DNA of 64,000 nucleotides from Cellvibrio sp. PSBB023 (GTDB lineage Bacteria; Pseudomonadota; Gammaproteobacteria; Pseudomonadales; Cellvibrionaceae): positions 1,674,001-1,738,000 of the forward strand of contig NZ_CP019799.1 in assembly GCF_002007605.1 (NCBI RefSeq), written 5' to 3'. Below the pieces are notes generated by a model. The model was not told the DNA's origin. It did not search any database and saw only the letters and a list, made by a program, of their open reading frames with translations. Position numbers and translations under genes: made by a program. This document shows, one piece after another, positions 1 to 9,914 of the stretch. Every line of letters begins with the position of its first letter. The stretch's first letter is position 1.

Positions 1-299
1 TGTGTAAAGTCCACCCTGCTCTGCCTGAACAACCGCTTTGACTGCTCATTCCAACGCCCGGCCCCCAACGACTCACCCACCAAATTAATCACCGCAAAAA
101 ATGCTATACCCACAAGATCACTGAGGCACCGCACTACATGCACTTGCTTGTTCAATCGCAGCATGGCGCGAGCTGGATCGCGGCTTAACACCCAAACCTC
201 ATACCCCATATGAACCAACTTATGGCTCAATGCACTACCAATAAAACCACTGCCGCCGGTTATCAATACTCGTTCTTTAGCGGAACTATCACTTGCCAT
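1..299 (-). CDS. TIGR01777-family epimerase, N-terminal part (partial)
   Basis: About 99 codons are visible before the gene leaves the left edge of the window. The protein opens with a Rossmann nucleotide-binding motif (GGSGFIGSALSHKL, residues about 15-28) and continues to INLVGESLGAGRW followed by a SRV motif. This pattern is typical of the TIGR01777/YfcH group of extended short-chain dehydrogenase-like epimerases, whose substrate is unknown. The ATG at 299 is preceded on the minus strand by GGGAGG at good spacing, so the start looks right. It is divergent from hpf. The remainder of the gene, including the catalytic region, is outside the window. Confidence 0.85.
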   Translation of the reverse strand, partial: MASDSSAKERVLITGGSGFIGSALSHKLVHMGYEVWVLSRDPARAMLRLNKQVHVVRCLSDLVGIAFFAVINLVGESLGAGRWNEQSKRLFRQSRVDFT

Positions 300-572
300 A
301 GTAGCCTCCCATAACCGCATGCATTATTTAGCGTTTAAGCTATTGATTTTCTTTACTCTGGGCAAGGTAAAAACGATCACACCCAATCGCAGCAAAACAC
401 TATATGGCTGCTAAGATCACAAAGTGCTAAACCAGAGATCAAAATGTTATTAATAAAACGAAGAAGAAAACTTGATATTTATACGAGGATGATCAATATA
501 AGAAGAGAGGGTTGATGAAGTTTGCATGCCAAACACTCCCCCCTCCCAACATAAACGTTAAGGAGCTTTACG

Positions 573-884
573 ATGAAACCTGCTGTCGACGTTGTATATC
601 GTGATTTGGATTCTTCTGCCGCACTCAACGACATCATTACCAAGAAACTCGAAAAACTCAGCCGCTACACCGACCAAATAGTCCACAGCCGCGTCGTACT
701 CGATGCCCCCCATCAACACAAACACAAAGGCAAACAATACCGCGCCTCTATCGAACTGGATATAAAAGGTCACCCTGTAGCCATCACACAAGACGATGAA
801 TCCATTCATGTTGCCGTTCGCGATGCATTCTCCAGCGCCGAGCGTAAAGTAAAACAACTCGCAGCACGCCACCGGAACCGCTAA
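573..884 (+). CDS. hpf: Ribosome hibernation promoting factor (HPF/RaiA family)
   Basis: This 103-residue protein has the HPF/YfiA short form: a beta-alpha-beta-beta-beta-alpha fold with a basic C-terminal helix (SSAERKVKQLAARHRNR) that in the family binds the decoding centre of the 30S subunit and blocks translation during starvation. The long-form dimerisation domain is absent. AAGGAG at 560-565 lies just ahead of the ATG and fixes the start. It is a single gene, divergent from the epimerase and convergent with the SapC gene. Paralogues are common (rpoN-linked hpf versus raiA), so the exact symbol is less certain than the family. Confidence 0.85.
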   Translation: MKPAVDVVYRDLDSSAALNDIITKKLEKLSRYTDQIVHSRVVLDAPHQHKHKGKQYRASIELDIKGHPVAITQDDESIHVAVRDAFSSAERKVKQLAARHRNR

Positions 885-904
885 AGAACCGAATACCCGA
901 CTGG

Positions 905-940
905 AAATAAAAAAGGCCGGAATCAATTAAGATTCCGGCC
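905..940 (-). terminator. Rho-independent terminator of the SapC-family gene
   Basis: A perfect 10-bp stem (915-924 with 931-940, GGCCGGAATC) closes a 6-nt loop and is followed on the minus strand by a run of T (complement of the A-rich 907-914). It lies directly after the stop of the minus-strand gene at 963 and can also stop readthrough from hpf. Confidence 0.85.
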
Positions 941-962
941 CTTGTATCAGACTACAACTTAA

Positions 963-1712
963 TTATTTGGCAGCTTCAAGCTGAGCAGACTTTTTGCTAA
1001 TCAATACATTCAAGTTGGATAGAGATTGGATATGACTATAGATCAACTCCAGGCCATCTTTCTTGAACAGATCCAACGCGTCCGCATCACTGAGCGCTTT
1101 TAACTTCTCGCGCTTAACCACATAGAATCCCATCAGGTTCATATTGGCATCTTCACGCCCTTTAAAAGTAATATTTGCCTGCATAGGTTCAAGCAAATCA
1201 AGCTCATGCAAACGCTTGCAGAACACCTTGGTCATTTCAGCACGGTATTGATAATCCTTCAGGAATTCGACAACTTCCTTCAGGTGCGCACTTTGCTCAC
1301 CATTTTCTTCAAACAACTTACGCCCTTTACTGCCATCTTTAATTACGGTGGCACTGTCAGCGTCGATGCAAAGCGCCATAGTGTCAGCCGCTTTATCACC
1401 ACCCAACACAAATGGATAGCGACGAATGAATGCAGGAATATAGCGTGTAGTAAATTGATTCTTTTCGTTCAAAATCAGGTTTTCACCCTCTTTCAACCCC
1501 ATAATCGCCAGAGGGATGTATTCGCCTTCATTGGCTGTTGCCGAGAAAACAATTGGGAATTCTGCTGAAGCAAAGGGAATCTCTGTTGCCAACACTGGCA
1601 CTGAAATCATGTGAGTTACAAAAGAATAATCTTCAACCAACACCGACCAGTTACGATGAATTTCAGATGACAGTGGTTGAATATTGTCATAAATCATTAA
1701 TTGCTTTGCCAC
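963..1712 (-). CDS. SapC family protein
   Basis: The 249-residue product matches the SapC family (PF07277): an N-terminal half with FASAEFPIVFS and YIPLAIMGL, a conserved RRYPFVL block near residue 97, and a central segment holding a FEENG motif. The family was named from a Campylobacter S-layer-linked protein, and its biochemical role is unknown. In many gammaproteobacteria SapC genes neighbour TonB-dependent receptors; here it stands alone. The start is GTG at 1712, preceded by AGAGG. No signal peptide or membrane segment is evident, so a cytoplasmic location is inferred. Confidence 0.85.
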   Translation of the reverse strand: MAKQLMIYDNIQPLSSEIHRNWSVLVEDYSFVTHMISVPVLATEIPFASAEFPIVFSATANEGEYIPLAIMGLKEGENLILNEKNQFTTRYIPAFIRRYPFVLGGDKAADTMALCIDADSATVIKDGSKGRKLFEENGEQSAHLKEVVEFLKDYQYRAEMTKVFCKRLHELDLLEPMQANITFKGREDANMNLMGFYVVKREKLKALSDADALDLFKKDGLELIYSHIQSLSNLNVLISKKSAQLEAAK

Positions 1713-1840
1713 GAGAATACCTCTATTTATTTTCTATGCGGGGTTAGTGATACACAAAATAAAGGCGCATGGTAGCACTTTGACAAAAGACTGCCACTAG
1801 AATTGACAAGAAGGAAAGGAGAGAAAATCTTCGGGCAATA

Positions 1841-1867
1841 AAAAAGCCGCTTGTTAGCGGCTTTTTT
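1841..1867 (-). terminator. Terminator downstream of tRNA-Pro
   Basis: AAAAAGCCGC (1841-1850) pairs with GCGGCTTTTT (1857-1866) around the loop TTGTTA. T runs occur on both strands. It lies immediately 3' of the minus-strand tRNA and probably ends the long ihfA-merR-tRNA transcript. Confidence 0.85.
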
Positions 1868-1878
1868 ATAAAACTAAT

Positions 1879-1955
1879 TGGTCGGAACGGCGGGATTTGA
1901 ACCCACGACCCCTACACCCCCAGTATAGTGCGCTACCTGACTGCGCTACGCTCCG
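1879..1955 (-). tRNA. tRNA-Pro (GGG)
   Basis: The 77-nt minus-strand sequence folds as a full cloverleaf. The acceptor stem CGGAGCG/CGTTCCG includes a G-T pair. The D arm is GCGC..GCGC, the anticodon stem is CTATA/TGTAG with loop CTGGGGG giving anticodon GGG, and the T arm carries GGTTCGAATCC. The discriminator is A and CCA is encoded. It follows ihfA and the MerR gene, the same place as in pseudomonads. Confidence 0.95.
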
Positions 1956-2130
1956 ACATCTTTCAAACGACAGCCGATTAACACCTGCTTTCGCGAAGGA
2001 TCGGCATAATACCTTAATTTATTGTTAATGCAATCAGAGTTTTGATAATTCGTTTTATTAAAAACTCCAGGTAATTCGTTATTACCCATCAGTTATACAA
2101 ACTGATCAATTCCCCAACAGTTCATTAAGG

Positions 2131-2490
2131 TTATTTAACTTTTAACAAGTCTAACAAATGTTCAAGATCATCAATCATACGTACAACCAACTGATTAAGC
2201 TGGCTGGAGTCAGACGAATTTGAGTCATTCGACATCTGCAAACGCGCGCCACCAATAGTAAAGCCTTGGTCATAAAGAAGGCTGCGAATCTGGCGGATAG
2301 TCAGAACATCCTGACGCTGATAGTAGCGACGATTACCTCGACGCTTGACTGGATTCAATTGTGGGAACTCCTGCTCCCAGTAACGCAATACGTGCGGTTT
2401 TACTGCACAAAGCTCACTGACTTCACCAATAGTGAAATAACGTTTGCCGGGTATTACGGGAAGTTCGTCGTTATGACTCGGTTCCAACAT
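2131..2490 (-). CDS. MerR family transcriptional regulator (IHF-linked type)
   Basis: The 119-residue protein carries an N-terminal winged-helix MerR DNA-binding domain ([20 protein letters not shown], residues about 18-37, then [13 protein letters not shown]) and a short C-terminal helix ([22 protein letters not shown] at the end) without a sensor domain. The form is the small regulator regularly encoded just after ihfA in Pseudomonas and relatives, and its targets are not known. Its start overlaps the 3' end of ihfA by 20 nt, which implies co-transcription and probable translational coupling. Confidence 0.9.
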   Translation of the reverse strand: MLEPSHNDELPVIPGKRYFTIGEVSELCAVKPHVLRYWEQEFPQLNPVKRRGNRRYYQRQDVLTIRQIRSLLYDQGFTIGGARLQMSNDSNSSDSSQLNQLVVRMIDDLEHLLDLLKVK

Positions 2491-2779
2491 AAGCTTCTAC
2501 TCGTGCCTTAAGTTTTTGTCCTGGACGAAAAGTAACCACTCGACGGGCGCTGATGGGAATCTCTTCACCAGTCTTGGGGTTTCGACCAGGACGCTGGCTT
2601 TTATCGCGCAACTCAAAGTTGCCAAAGCCAGAAAGTTTGACCTGCTCATTATTTTCCAAAGCGTGGCGAATCTCTTCAAAGAAGAGCTCCACCAACTCTT
2701 TGGCCTCACGTTTATTGAGTCCGAGATCTTCATAAAGTTTCTCGGCCAAATCTGCTTTGGTCAGAGCACCGTCCGACAT
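2471..2779 (-). CDS. ihfA: Integration host factor subunit alpha
   Basis: The 102-residue protein aligns along its length with bacterial IHF alpha: [10 protein letters not shown] at the start, [25 protein letters not shown], and the DNA-bending arm [11 protein letters not shown] with its intercalating proline, followed by [16 protein letters not shown] bends DNA as an alpha/beta heterodimer and serves replication, recombination and promoter activation. The gene begins 12 nt after pheT stops, as in the pheST-ihfA operon of E. coli and Pseudomonas. Confidence 0.97.
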   Translation of the reverse strand: MSDGALTKADLAEKLYEDLGLNKREAKELVELFFEEIRHALENNEQVKLSGFGNFELRDKSQRPGRNPKTGEEIPISARRVVTFRPGQKLKARVEAYVGTES

Positions 2780-2791
2780 AGTTATTATTCC

Positions 2792-5161
2792 CTATCTGAG
2801 GGTGGCTGAAAAATTAGCCCCCAGATACTGAACAATCGAGTCAATGGAGGCGTTGATCTCATCTTCATTAAGAGTGCGTGAAGGATGCTGAAAGGTCAAC
2901 CCCATTGCAACACTTTTTCTATGTGGATCAATACCTTTGCCGATATATACGTCAAAAACCTTTAAGTCGATGAGATGCTCACCCGCTTGGGATTTAACCG
3001 CATTCACCAAGCTGTCCGCCGCCAAATCGCGGTCAACCAGTACCGCCAGGTCACGGCGAACTTCAGGGAACTTTGACAAACTTGTAAAGGCGGGGATGCG
3101 GGCCTTAAGTAGTGCACTCAACCGAATTTCAAATACATAAACTGACTGGGGAATATCCAATTGTTGCTGCAAGCTTGGATGAAGCGCCCCCACGACACCC
3201 TGCCACTCACCATCGCGGTAAATAGCGGCGGTTTGACCGGGATGCAGTGCTGAATGGCTTTCAGCCTTGAACGAGAAGGATGACTCATCACCAGTCAATG
3301 CCAATAAGGACTCTACATCGCCCTTAATATCAAAGAAATCGACAAACTCAGCCCCATTGGCCCAAGCTTCCGGAGCCCTACTGCCATAGATCAAACCGGC
3401 TAACATGGCTTCTTGTGCCAGGCCATCTGCTGAGGGGACAAAACGCAAGCCAGACTCGAACAAGCGCACGCGGTTTTGCTGGCGATTAAGGTTGTTGCGC
3501 AAGACGCTGACCAAGCCAGGCATCAAACTGGTACGCATTGCTGCCATATCTGCACTGATCGGATTGCGTAGCACAACTGGCGCCACTTCCGGATCAAACA
3601 ACGCCGAGAGTTTTGGCTCGATAAAGCTATAGGTAATCGCCTCTTGGTATCCACGGGCAACCAATTGGTTACGCAGTGCAGGCAAACCCATTTTTGCTTC
3701 AGGGTGTGGCTCTATGTCCAAAGGTGCTGCAAGGCTTCTTGTAGGCAAACGGTTGTAGCCATACACGCGGGCCAGCTCTTCTAACAAGTCTGCTTCGATG
3801 GAAATATCAAAGCGGTAACTTGGAACCACAAACACCCACCCTTCAGCGTTTTGCGACAACAGGGAAAGCCCCAGGCGCGCAAGGATATCAACGACCTCGT
3901 CATCAGTCATTTCCAAACTCAGGCCGCTAAGGATACGAGCCTTGCGCAAGCTGACTTGGCGCTCTTGTGGCAAGTGCTCATTGGCGACATGCACTACCGG
4001 CCCAACTTCACCACCGACAATCTCCAACAACAATGCTGTTGCACGCTCAATCGCATCGAGTTGCAAGCTGTAATCCACGCCGCGCTCAAAGCGATGTGAT
4101 GAATCGGTATGCAAACCATAGGAACGGGCGCGGCCCGCAATTGCTAGCGGATTGAAGAACGCACTTTCCAGGAAGATGTCACGTGTTGTTTCACCTACCG
4201 CACTTTCCTTACCACCCATAATGCCCGCAACTGCCAAGGCTTTTTGCTGATCGGCGATAACCATGGTGTCGTCATTGAGTTTGATTTCCTGTCCATCCAA
4301 TAACTGGATAGATTCACCCTGCTGCGCCAAACGCACATGAATTGCGCCACTGAGCTTGGATAAATCAAATGCATGCATTGGCTGCCCTAGCTCGAGCAAC
4401 ACGTAATTAGTCACATCCACCACTGCATCAATACTGCGCAACCCCGAACGGACTAACTTATCTTGCAACCACGCAGGGCTTGGACGTGTGATATCAATAT
4501 TGCGAATCACACGACCCACATAGCGACTACACGCGTCTCCCGCTTCAAGATGAACGGGGAAACTGTCAGCAATAGATGCCGCCACTGCAGGAATTGCAGG
4601 CGCAACGACAGGCGCACGATTCAATACACCCACCTCACGCGCAATGCCTTTGACACTTAAGCAATCGCTGCGATTGGGGGTCAAATCCACTTCGATCAGC
4701 TTGTCATCAAGATTGAGGTACTCGCGCAGATTCGTCCCTACCGGTGCATCAGCAGGCAGCTCCCATACACCGGAATCATCATCACCGGCTTTTAATTCCG
4801 TTTGCCCGCACAACATGCCAAAAGATTCAACACCGCGCAGCTTGGCTTTCTTGATATCAAACTCAGGCAGTTTTGCCCCTATAGTCGCAAACGGGATTTT
4901 GATTCCAACACGCGCATTGGGCGCCCCACAAACCACTTGCGATAAACCTTCAAGGCCAGCTACCTGACACACACGCAACTTATCGGCATCAGGATGTTGT
5001 TCACAGCCGACAATCTCACCCACGATCACGCCGGTAAAATCGCCTGCGACAGACTCCACTGCGTCTACTTCCAGCCCCGCCATGGTCAACTGGGCAACTA
5101 ATTCATCGGTATCTATGGCTGGATTAACCCACTCACGCAACCAGGATTCACTGATTTTCAT
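2792..5161 (-). CDS. pheT: Phenylalanine--tRNA ligase beta subunit
   Basis: The 789-residue protein has the bacterial PheT layout: an N-terminal tRNA-binding (OB) domain at about 40-150, a B3/B4 domain with the editing site in the middle third, a B5 domain near 405-475, a catalytic-like core, and a C-terminal ferredoxin-fold anticodon-binding domain (about 695-789, with FPEVRRDLAVLVD). With PheS it forms the alpha2-beta2 enzyme that charges tRNA-Phe. Length matches the E. coli protein (795). It follows pheS after 111 nt that contain a palindromic repeat, and ihfA follows directly. Confidence 0.97.
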   Translation of the reverse strand: MKISESWLREWVNPAIDTDELVAQLTMAGLEVDAVESVAGDFTGVIVGEIVGCEQHPDADKLRVCQVAGLEGLSQVVCGAPNARVGIKIPFATIGAKLPEFDIKKAKLRGVESFGMLCGQTELKAGDDDSGVWELPADAPVGTNLREYLNLDDKLIEVDLTPNRSDCLSVKGIAREVGVLNRAPVVAPAIPAVAASIADSFPVHLEAGDACSRYVGRVIRNIDITRPSPAWLQDKLVRSGLRSIDAVVDVTNYVLLELGQPMHAFDLSKLSGAIHVRLAQQGESIQLLDGQEIKLNDDTMVIADQQKALAVAGIMGGKESAVGETTRDIFLESAFFNPLAIAGRARSYGLHTDSSHRFERGVDYSLQLDAIERATALLLEIVGGEVGPVVHVANEHLPQERQVSLRKARILSGLSLEMTDDEVVDILARLGLSLLSQNAEGWVFVVPSYRFDISIEADLLEELARVYGYNRLPTRSLAAPLDIEPHPEAKMGLPALRNQLVARGYQEAITYSFIEPKLSALFDPEVAPVVLRNPISADMAAMRTSLMPGLVSVLRNNLNRQQNRVRLFESGLRFVPSADGLAQEAMLAGLIYGSRAPEAWANGAEFVDFFDIKGDVESLLALTGDESSFSFKAESHSALHPGQTAAIYRDGEWQGVVGALHPSLQQQLDIPQSVYVFEIRLSALLKARIPAFTSLSKFPEVRRDLAVLVDRDLAADSLVNAVKSQAGEHLIDLKVFDVYIGKGIDPHRKSVAMGLTFQHPSRTLNEDEINASIDSIVQYLGANFSATLR

Positions 5162-5176
5162 ATTTCATCTATTCCG

Positions 5177-5266
5177 TAGGTTGGACTGTTATGCCCAACA
5201 ATCACCGTTGTTTTACCGCATTCACTAATCGGCAGGATGCTCGTGTGGGCATAACTGCCCAACCTA
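5177..5266. repeat. Palindromic intergenic repeat between pheS and pheT
   Basis: Two 21-nt arms, 5177-5197 and 5246-5266, are inverted copies with two mismatches (arm begins TAGGTTGG and ends ATGCCCA). About 48 nt separate them. The element fills nearly all of the pheS-pheT gap, which is usually only a few bases long. The outer end CGTAGGTTGG is shared with the longer element at 48869-48981. Confidence 0.75.
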
Positions 5267-5272
5267 TATAAG

Positions 5273-6328
<1,056 letters not shown>

Positions 6329-6411
6329 TTATGTTTCGGGCGCTTGCTTTCGCCTCAGGAAAACCGCACCTGCACATCCATGCACTGCGGCATACCATTC
6401 ATCTTGAACAT

Positions 6412-6441
6412 AAAAAAAGGGAGGAACCAAAGCTCCTCCCC
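6412..6441 (-). terminator. Intrinsic terminator/attenuator between rplT and pheS
   Basis: On the minus strand a GGGAGGA/TCCTCCC stem (6434-6440 with 6419-6425) is followed by seven T (complement of 6412-6418). It separates the infC-rpmI-rplT genes from pheST. In E. coli the pheST leader is attenuated through the PheM peptide. No phenylalanine-rich leader peptide could be seen here, so it may act as a simple partial terminator. Confidence 0.75.
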
Positions 6442-6490
6442 TTTTCATCGCGTTCACACAAACCCTTGCGGGTTTGAGGTTGTTGGACGA

Positions 6491-6850
6491 TTAAGCAGCC
6501 AGAGCTGATTTAGCCTTCGCAACAACAGCAGCAAATGCCGCTTTGTCGTATACAGCCAAGTCAGCCAGTACACGACGGTCGAGAACGATGCTCGCCTTTT
6601 TCAAGCCAGCAATCAATTGGCTGTAGGTCAAGCCTTCAGCGCGAGATTGGGCGTTGATACGAGTGATCCACAGAGCGCGGAAATTACGCTTTTTAACGCG
6701 ACGATCGCGGTAAGCATATTGACCGGCTTTGATAACTGCCTGCTTGGCAACACGGAAAGTACGCGAACGTGCACCGTAGTAACCTTTAGCAGCTTTTAAT
6801 ACTTTCTTGTGACGACGACGCGCCTCTACACCACGCTTAACACGGGCCAT
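6491..6850 (-). CDS. rplT: 50S ribosomal protein L20
   Basis: The 119-residue basic protein is recognisable from end to end as bL20: the N-terminal RNA-binding tail [19 protein letters not shown], then [34 protein letters not shown] and the C-terminal globular [19 protein letters not shown]20 is an early assembly protein of the large subunit and in E. coli also represses its own operon by binding the rpmI leader. The ATG at 6850 follows GAGAGGA. It lies 34 nt after rpmI. Confidence 0.98.
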   Translation of the reverse strand: MARVKRGVEARRRHKKVLKAAKGYYGARSRTFRVAKQAVIKAGQYAYRDRRVKKRNFRALWITRINAQSRAEGLTYSQLIAGLKKASIVLDRRVLADLAVYDKAAFAAVVAKAKSALAA

Positions 6851-6884
6851 ATTTCAATCCTCTCAAAATTCTGAATAAGCGCTA

Positions 6885-7082
6885 TTAGATAGCACGGAAC
6901 AAACGTTTTACGCGTGGTACATCGGCTGCATCAACGATGCTGGTGCCGCGCAGTTGGCGCTTACGCTTGGTCGTCATTTTGGTCAGGATGTGGCTCTTGT
7001 TAGCGTGCTTGAACTTGAAGCCCGCGCCAGTCTTTTTGAAGCGCTTTGACGCGCCACTGTGTACTTTAGCTTTGGTTGCCAT
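6885..7082 (-). CDS. rpmI: 50S ribosomal protein L35
   Basis: The 65-residue very basic protein matches bL35 ([49 protein letters not shown] at the end). The ATG at 7082 is chosen over an in-frame start 15 nt upstream because the family begins with MxTKxK. It sits between infC and rplT in the conserved order, with 61 nt to infC, where L20-mediated control acts in E. coli. Confidence 0.97.
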   Translation of the reverse strand: MATKAKVHSGASKRFKKTGAGFKFKHANKSHILTKMTTKRKRQLRGTSIVDAADVPRVKRLFRAI

Positions 7083-7143
7083 GTGATAGAACTCCACACA
7101 TATAGGTAAATAATATAAATAATCAAGGCAGCTAAAAGCCCGA

Positions 7144-7692
7144 CTATTTTCTCTTTTTGGGGGCGATCACCATGGTGAGCTGCTTACCTTCCATTTTGGC
7201 AGCCTGCTCTACGGTGCCCATTTCAGCCAGATCGGTCTCGATGCGCTGCATCATTTCCATCCCCAGCTCTTGGTGGGCGAGTTCGCGACCACGGAACTTC
7301 AACGTTACCTTGGCCTTGTCCCCATGCTCAAGGAAGCGCATCAAAGCCTTTAATTTGACTTGATAATCCGCTTCCTCCGTCCCTGGGCGAAATTTCATTT
7401 CCTTCACCAGCTGCTGCTTTTGCTTCTTTTTAGCAGCGGCTTTGGTTTTCTTGATTTCAAACAGATGCTTGCCGTAATCCATAATCTTGCAGACTATTGG
7501 ATCGCTATCAGCAACGATCTCCACCAAGTCAAGCGTTGCCGCCTGCGCTTGAGCAAGTGCATCACTCAGGCTAACAATACCGACCTGTTCACCTTCTGCA
7601 TTGATCAAGCGAACTTGTTTGGCTTCGATCTGATCGTTGATCCGCGCTTTCTTAGAATTGCCTTTGGCCGCGGGAGCGTTATCTCGTTTGAT
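7144..7692 (-). CDS. infC: Translation initiation factor IF-3 (AUC start)
   Basis: The product has both IF-3 domains: N-terminal ([32 protein letters not shown]) joined by a lysine-rich linker ([15 protein letters not shown]) to the C-terminal 30S-binding domain ([39 protein letters not shown]). Downstream TTG codons would cut off conserved N-terminal residues. Reading upstream, the frame gives [15 protein letters not shown] beginning at an ATC codon (7690-7692), eight bases after GGAG. IF-3 genes conventionally use AUU/AUC/AUA so that the factor can repress its own initiation. This start gives 182 residues, close to E. coli IF-3 (180). Confidence 0.93.
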   Translation of the reverse strand: MKRDNAPAAKGNSKKARINDQIEAKQVRLINAEGEQVGIVSLSDALAQAQAATLDLVEIVADSDPIVCKIMDYGKHLFEIKKTKAAAKKKQKQQLVKEMKFRPGTEEADYQVKLKALMRFLEHGDKAKVTLKFRGRELAHQELGMEMMQRIETDLAEMGTVEQAAKMEGKQLTMVIAPKKRK

Positions 7693-7765
7693 AGTTGTAT
7701 CTCCAATAAATTAATAGAAACAAATCTTTTTCACTTTATGCGTGTCGGTAACCAGAATCTCTGTT

Positions 7766-9691
7766 TTAGGCAGAAATATTTCTGCCTCGACGCGCTATAT
7801 CGGCGGTCAAGTGCGCGATGAAAGCTTCCAGATTCATTACACCCAAATCTTGTCCGTCCCTTGTGCGAACCGCAAGTGATTGATTTTCAACCTCTTTATC
7901 GCCAATGACGAGCAGGTAGGGTACCCGCTGAATTGTGTGCTCGCGGATTTTAAAGCCGATCTTCTCATTTCTCAAGTCCGGAATGACGCGGAAGCCCTTT
8001 TCACGCAAGGCTTTTTCGATCATTTTGACGTAATCGGCCTGATTATCCGTAATATTCATCACCGCCACTTGCGCCGGGGCAAGCCAGGTTGGGAAAGAAC
8101 CTTCATAGTGCTCGATCAAAATACCGAGGAAGCGCTCGAAGGAACCGAGAATAGCACGATGCAGCATCACCGGACGCTTACGCTGGTTATCTTCGGCGAC
8201 ATATTCGGCATCCAGACGCTCGGGCAACACATAATCGAGCTGGATGGTGCCGCACTGCCATGAACGGCCAAGTGCATCTTTAATTTGGTATTCGATTTTC
8301 GGACCGTAGAACGCACCTTCGCCTGGAAGCTCTTCCCACTCCAGACCTGCAGCCCGCAGGGCAATACGTAGCCCCTCTTCCGCCTTATTCCAGGTTTCCA
8401 AGGTACCAGCATATTTCTCAGGGCGGAGAGAGAGTTTTACGGCGATATCAGTAAAACCAAAATCGTCATAAATCGACTTGAGCATTTGGTTGAAAGCAGC
8501 AACCTCAGCGACGACTTGCTCTTCGGTACAGAAAATATGTGCATCGTCTTGCACAAACCCGCGCACACGCATAATGCCGTGCAGTGCACCGGACGCTTCA
8601 TTGCGGTGACAAGAGCCGAATTCCGCCAGACGCAGCGGCAAGTCTTTGTGCGAGCGCAAACCGTGATTGAAAATCTGGATATGGCCTGGGCAGTTCATCG
8701 GTTTCACGGCGAAATCGCGCTTTTCCGATTCAGTGGTAAACATATTGTCGCGATAGTTTTCCCAGTGACCGGATTTCTCCCACAGGGTGCGATCCATAAT
8801 CATGGGGGTTTTTACTTCCTGATAGCCCCAATCATTTTGTTTGGTTCGCATGTATTGTTCGATTTGCTGCCACAGCGTCCAACCCTTGGGGTGCCAGAAC
8901 ACCATGCCCGGCGCTTCATCTTGCAGGTGGAATAAATCAAATTTCTTCGCCAGTTTGCGGTGATCTCGTTTAGCCGCCTCTTCGAGCAAATTCAAATAGG
9001 CTTTTAACTGCTTGGCATCGGCAAAGGCAGTGCCGTAGATGCGCTGCAACATTTTATTGTTGGAGTCACCGCGCCAGTAGGCGCCGGAAGTGCGCATCAA
9101 TTTAAAGTTCAGACAGAAGCGCATGTTGGGCACGTGAGGGCCACGACACATGTCCACGTATTCTTCGTGGTGATATAGACCCGGCGTTGCATCTTTAGGC
9201 ACGTCGCGATCCAGGATCTCCAACTTGTAAGTCTCGCCGCGCGCGGTGAATACGTCATAGGCTTCTTGCCAGCTGACGTTCTTTTTCACTACGTCATATT
9301 CGGTTTTGGCCAGTTCCAGCATGCGTGCTTCCAAGCGAGCGATATCCTCGTCGGTCAGCTTTTGCTCAAGGTCGATGTCGTAATAAAAGCCATTGTCGAT
9401 GGTGGGGCCAATGGCCATTTTCACATCGGGAAAGAGCTGTTTAATCGCATGACCGAGCAAGTGCGCACAGGAGTGACGAATAATTTCCAGACCGTCTTCG
9501 TCTTTCGGAGTGAAGATCACCAGATCTGCATCTTCTGTGATCAGGTCATGGGCATCGACGCGCTGACCGTTCACACGACCGCCCAGTGTCGCCTTGGCAA
9601 GGCCAGCACCAATAGAAGCAGCCACTTCATAAACAGAGACGGGATTTTCGAAAGGACGTTTGGAACCGTCGGGGAGAGTAATTACAGGCAT
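7766..9691 (-). CDS. thrS: Threonine--tRNA ligase
   Basis: The 641-residue class II synthetase has a TGS domain (1-62), an editing domain with [15 protein letters not shown] near residue 73, and a catalytic core with [10 protein letters not shown] (zinc cysteine), motif 2 [19 protein letters not shown] and motif 3 [20 protein letters not shown]. An anticodon-binding domain forms the last 110 residues. It charges tRNA-Thr and corrects Ser-tRNA-Thr. AAAAGGATAACC precedes the ATG. It heads the thrS-infC-rpmI-rplT cluster. Confidence 0.98.
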   Translation of the reverse strand: MPVITLPDGSKRPFENPVSVYEVAASIGAGLAKATLGGRVNGQRVDAHDLITEDADLVIFTPKDEDGLEIIRHSCAHLLGHAIKQLFPDVKMAIGPTIDNGFYYDIDLEQKLTDEDIARLEARMLELAKTEYDVVKKNVSWQEAYDVFTARGETYKLEILDRDVPKDATPGLYHHEEYVDMCRGPHVPNMRFCLNFKLMRTSGAYWRGDSNNKMLQRIYGTAFADAKQLKAYLNLLEEAAKRDHRKLAKKFDLFHLQDEAPGMVFWHPKGWTLWQQIEQYMRTKQNDWGYQEVKTPMIMDRTLWEKSGHWENYRDNMFTTESEKRDFAVKPMNCPGHIQIFNHGLRSHKDLPLRLAEFGSCHRNEASGALHGIMRVRGFVQDDAHIFCTEEQVVAEVAAFNQMLKSIYDDFGFTDIAVKLSLRPEKYAGTLETWNKAEEGLRIALRAAGLEWEELPGEGAFYGPKIEYQIKDALGRSWQCGTIQLDYVLPERLDAEYVAEDNQRKRPVMLHRAILGSFERFLGILIEHYEGSFPTWLAPAQVAVMNITDNQADYVKMIEKALREKGFRVIPDLRNEKIGFKIREHTIQRVPYLLVIGDKEVENQSLAVRTRDGQDLGVMNLEAFIAHLTADIARRGRNISA

Positions 9692-9716
9692 TGGTTATCC
9701 TTTTCAGTGGTGACCC

Positions 9717-9914
9717 CTACGAAAGGTCACATGATAGTGATGATGGGCAATGGTAAATCGCCGGCGAACCGCTTAACAGCTCGGATACTGCTAATAACGG
9801 AAGGGCGCGAGTATATGCGAGAGAAACTGTAGCTGCCAGTGTAAAAACAAACGTACTTACAACAGCAAGCCAATAACCAGTAATAGCCTGCTGCCGTTTT
9901 TTGGGGTTAATCAA
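9717..9914 (-). CDS. Possible small membrane protein after the PepSY-flavodoxin reductase
   Basis: A 65-codon frame starts at a TTG overlapping the stop of the upstream reductase gene by 4 nt. It encodes a basic start (INPKKRQQ) followed by a hydrophobic stretch, YWLAVVSTFVFTLAATVSLA, that could cross the membrane once, and a less ordered tail. Overlap and topology would fit a small partner of the reductase. No family is recognised, the start codon is weak, and the tail does not look well constrained, so it may not be a gene. Confidence 0.25.
   Translation of the reverse strand: MINPKKRQQAITGYWLAVVSTFVFTLAATVSLAYTRALPLLAVSELLSGSPAIYHCPSSLSCDLS

Noticed and set aside
6459..6476. CAAACCC/GGGTTTG hairpin after rplT considered as a terminator
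   Set aside because: No T run follows on either strand; the real terminator is the next hairpin at 6412-6441.
9266..9832. A 188-codon open frame on the plus strand
   Set aside because: It lies opposite the 5' part of thrS, has no ribosome-binding site, and its product resembles no family; it is an antisense by-product of thrS codon use.
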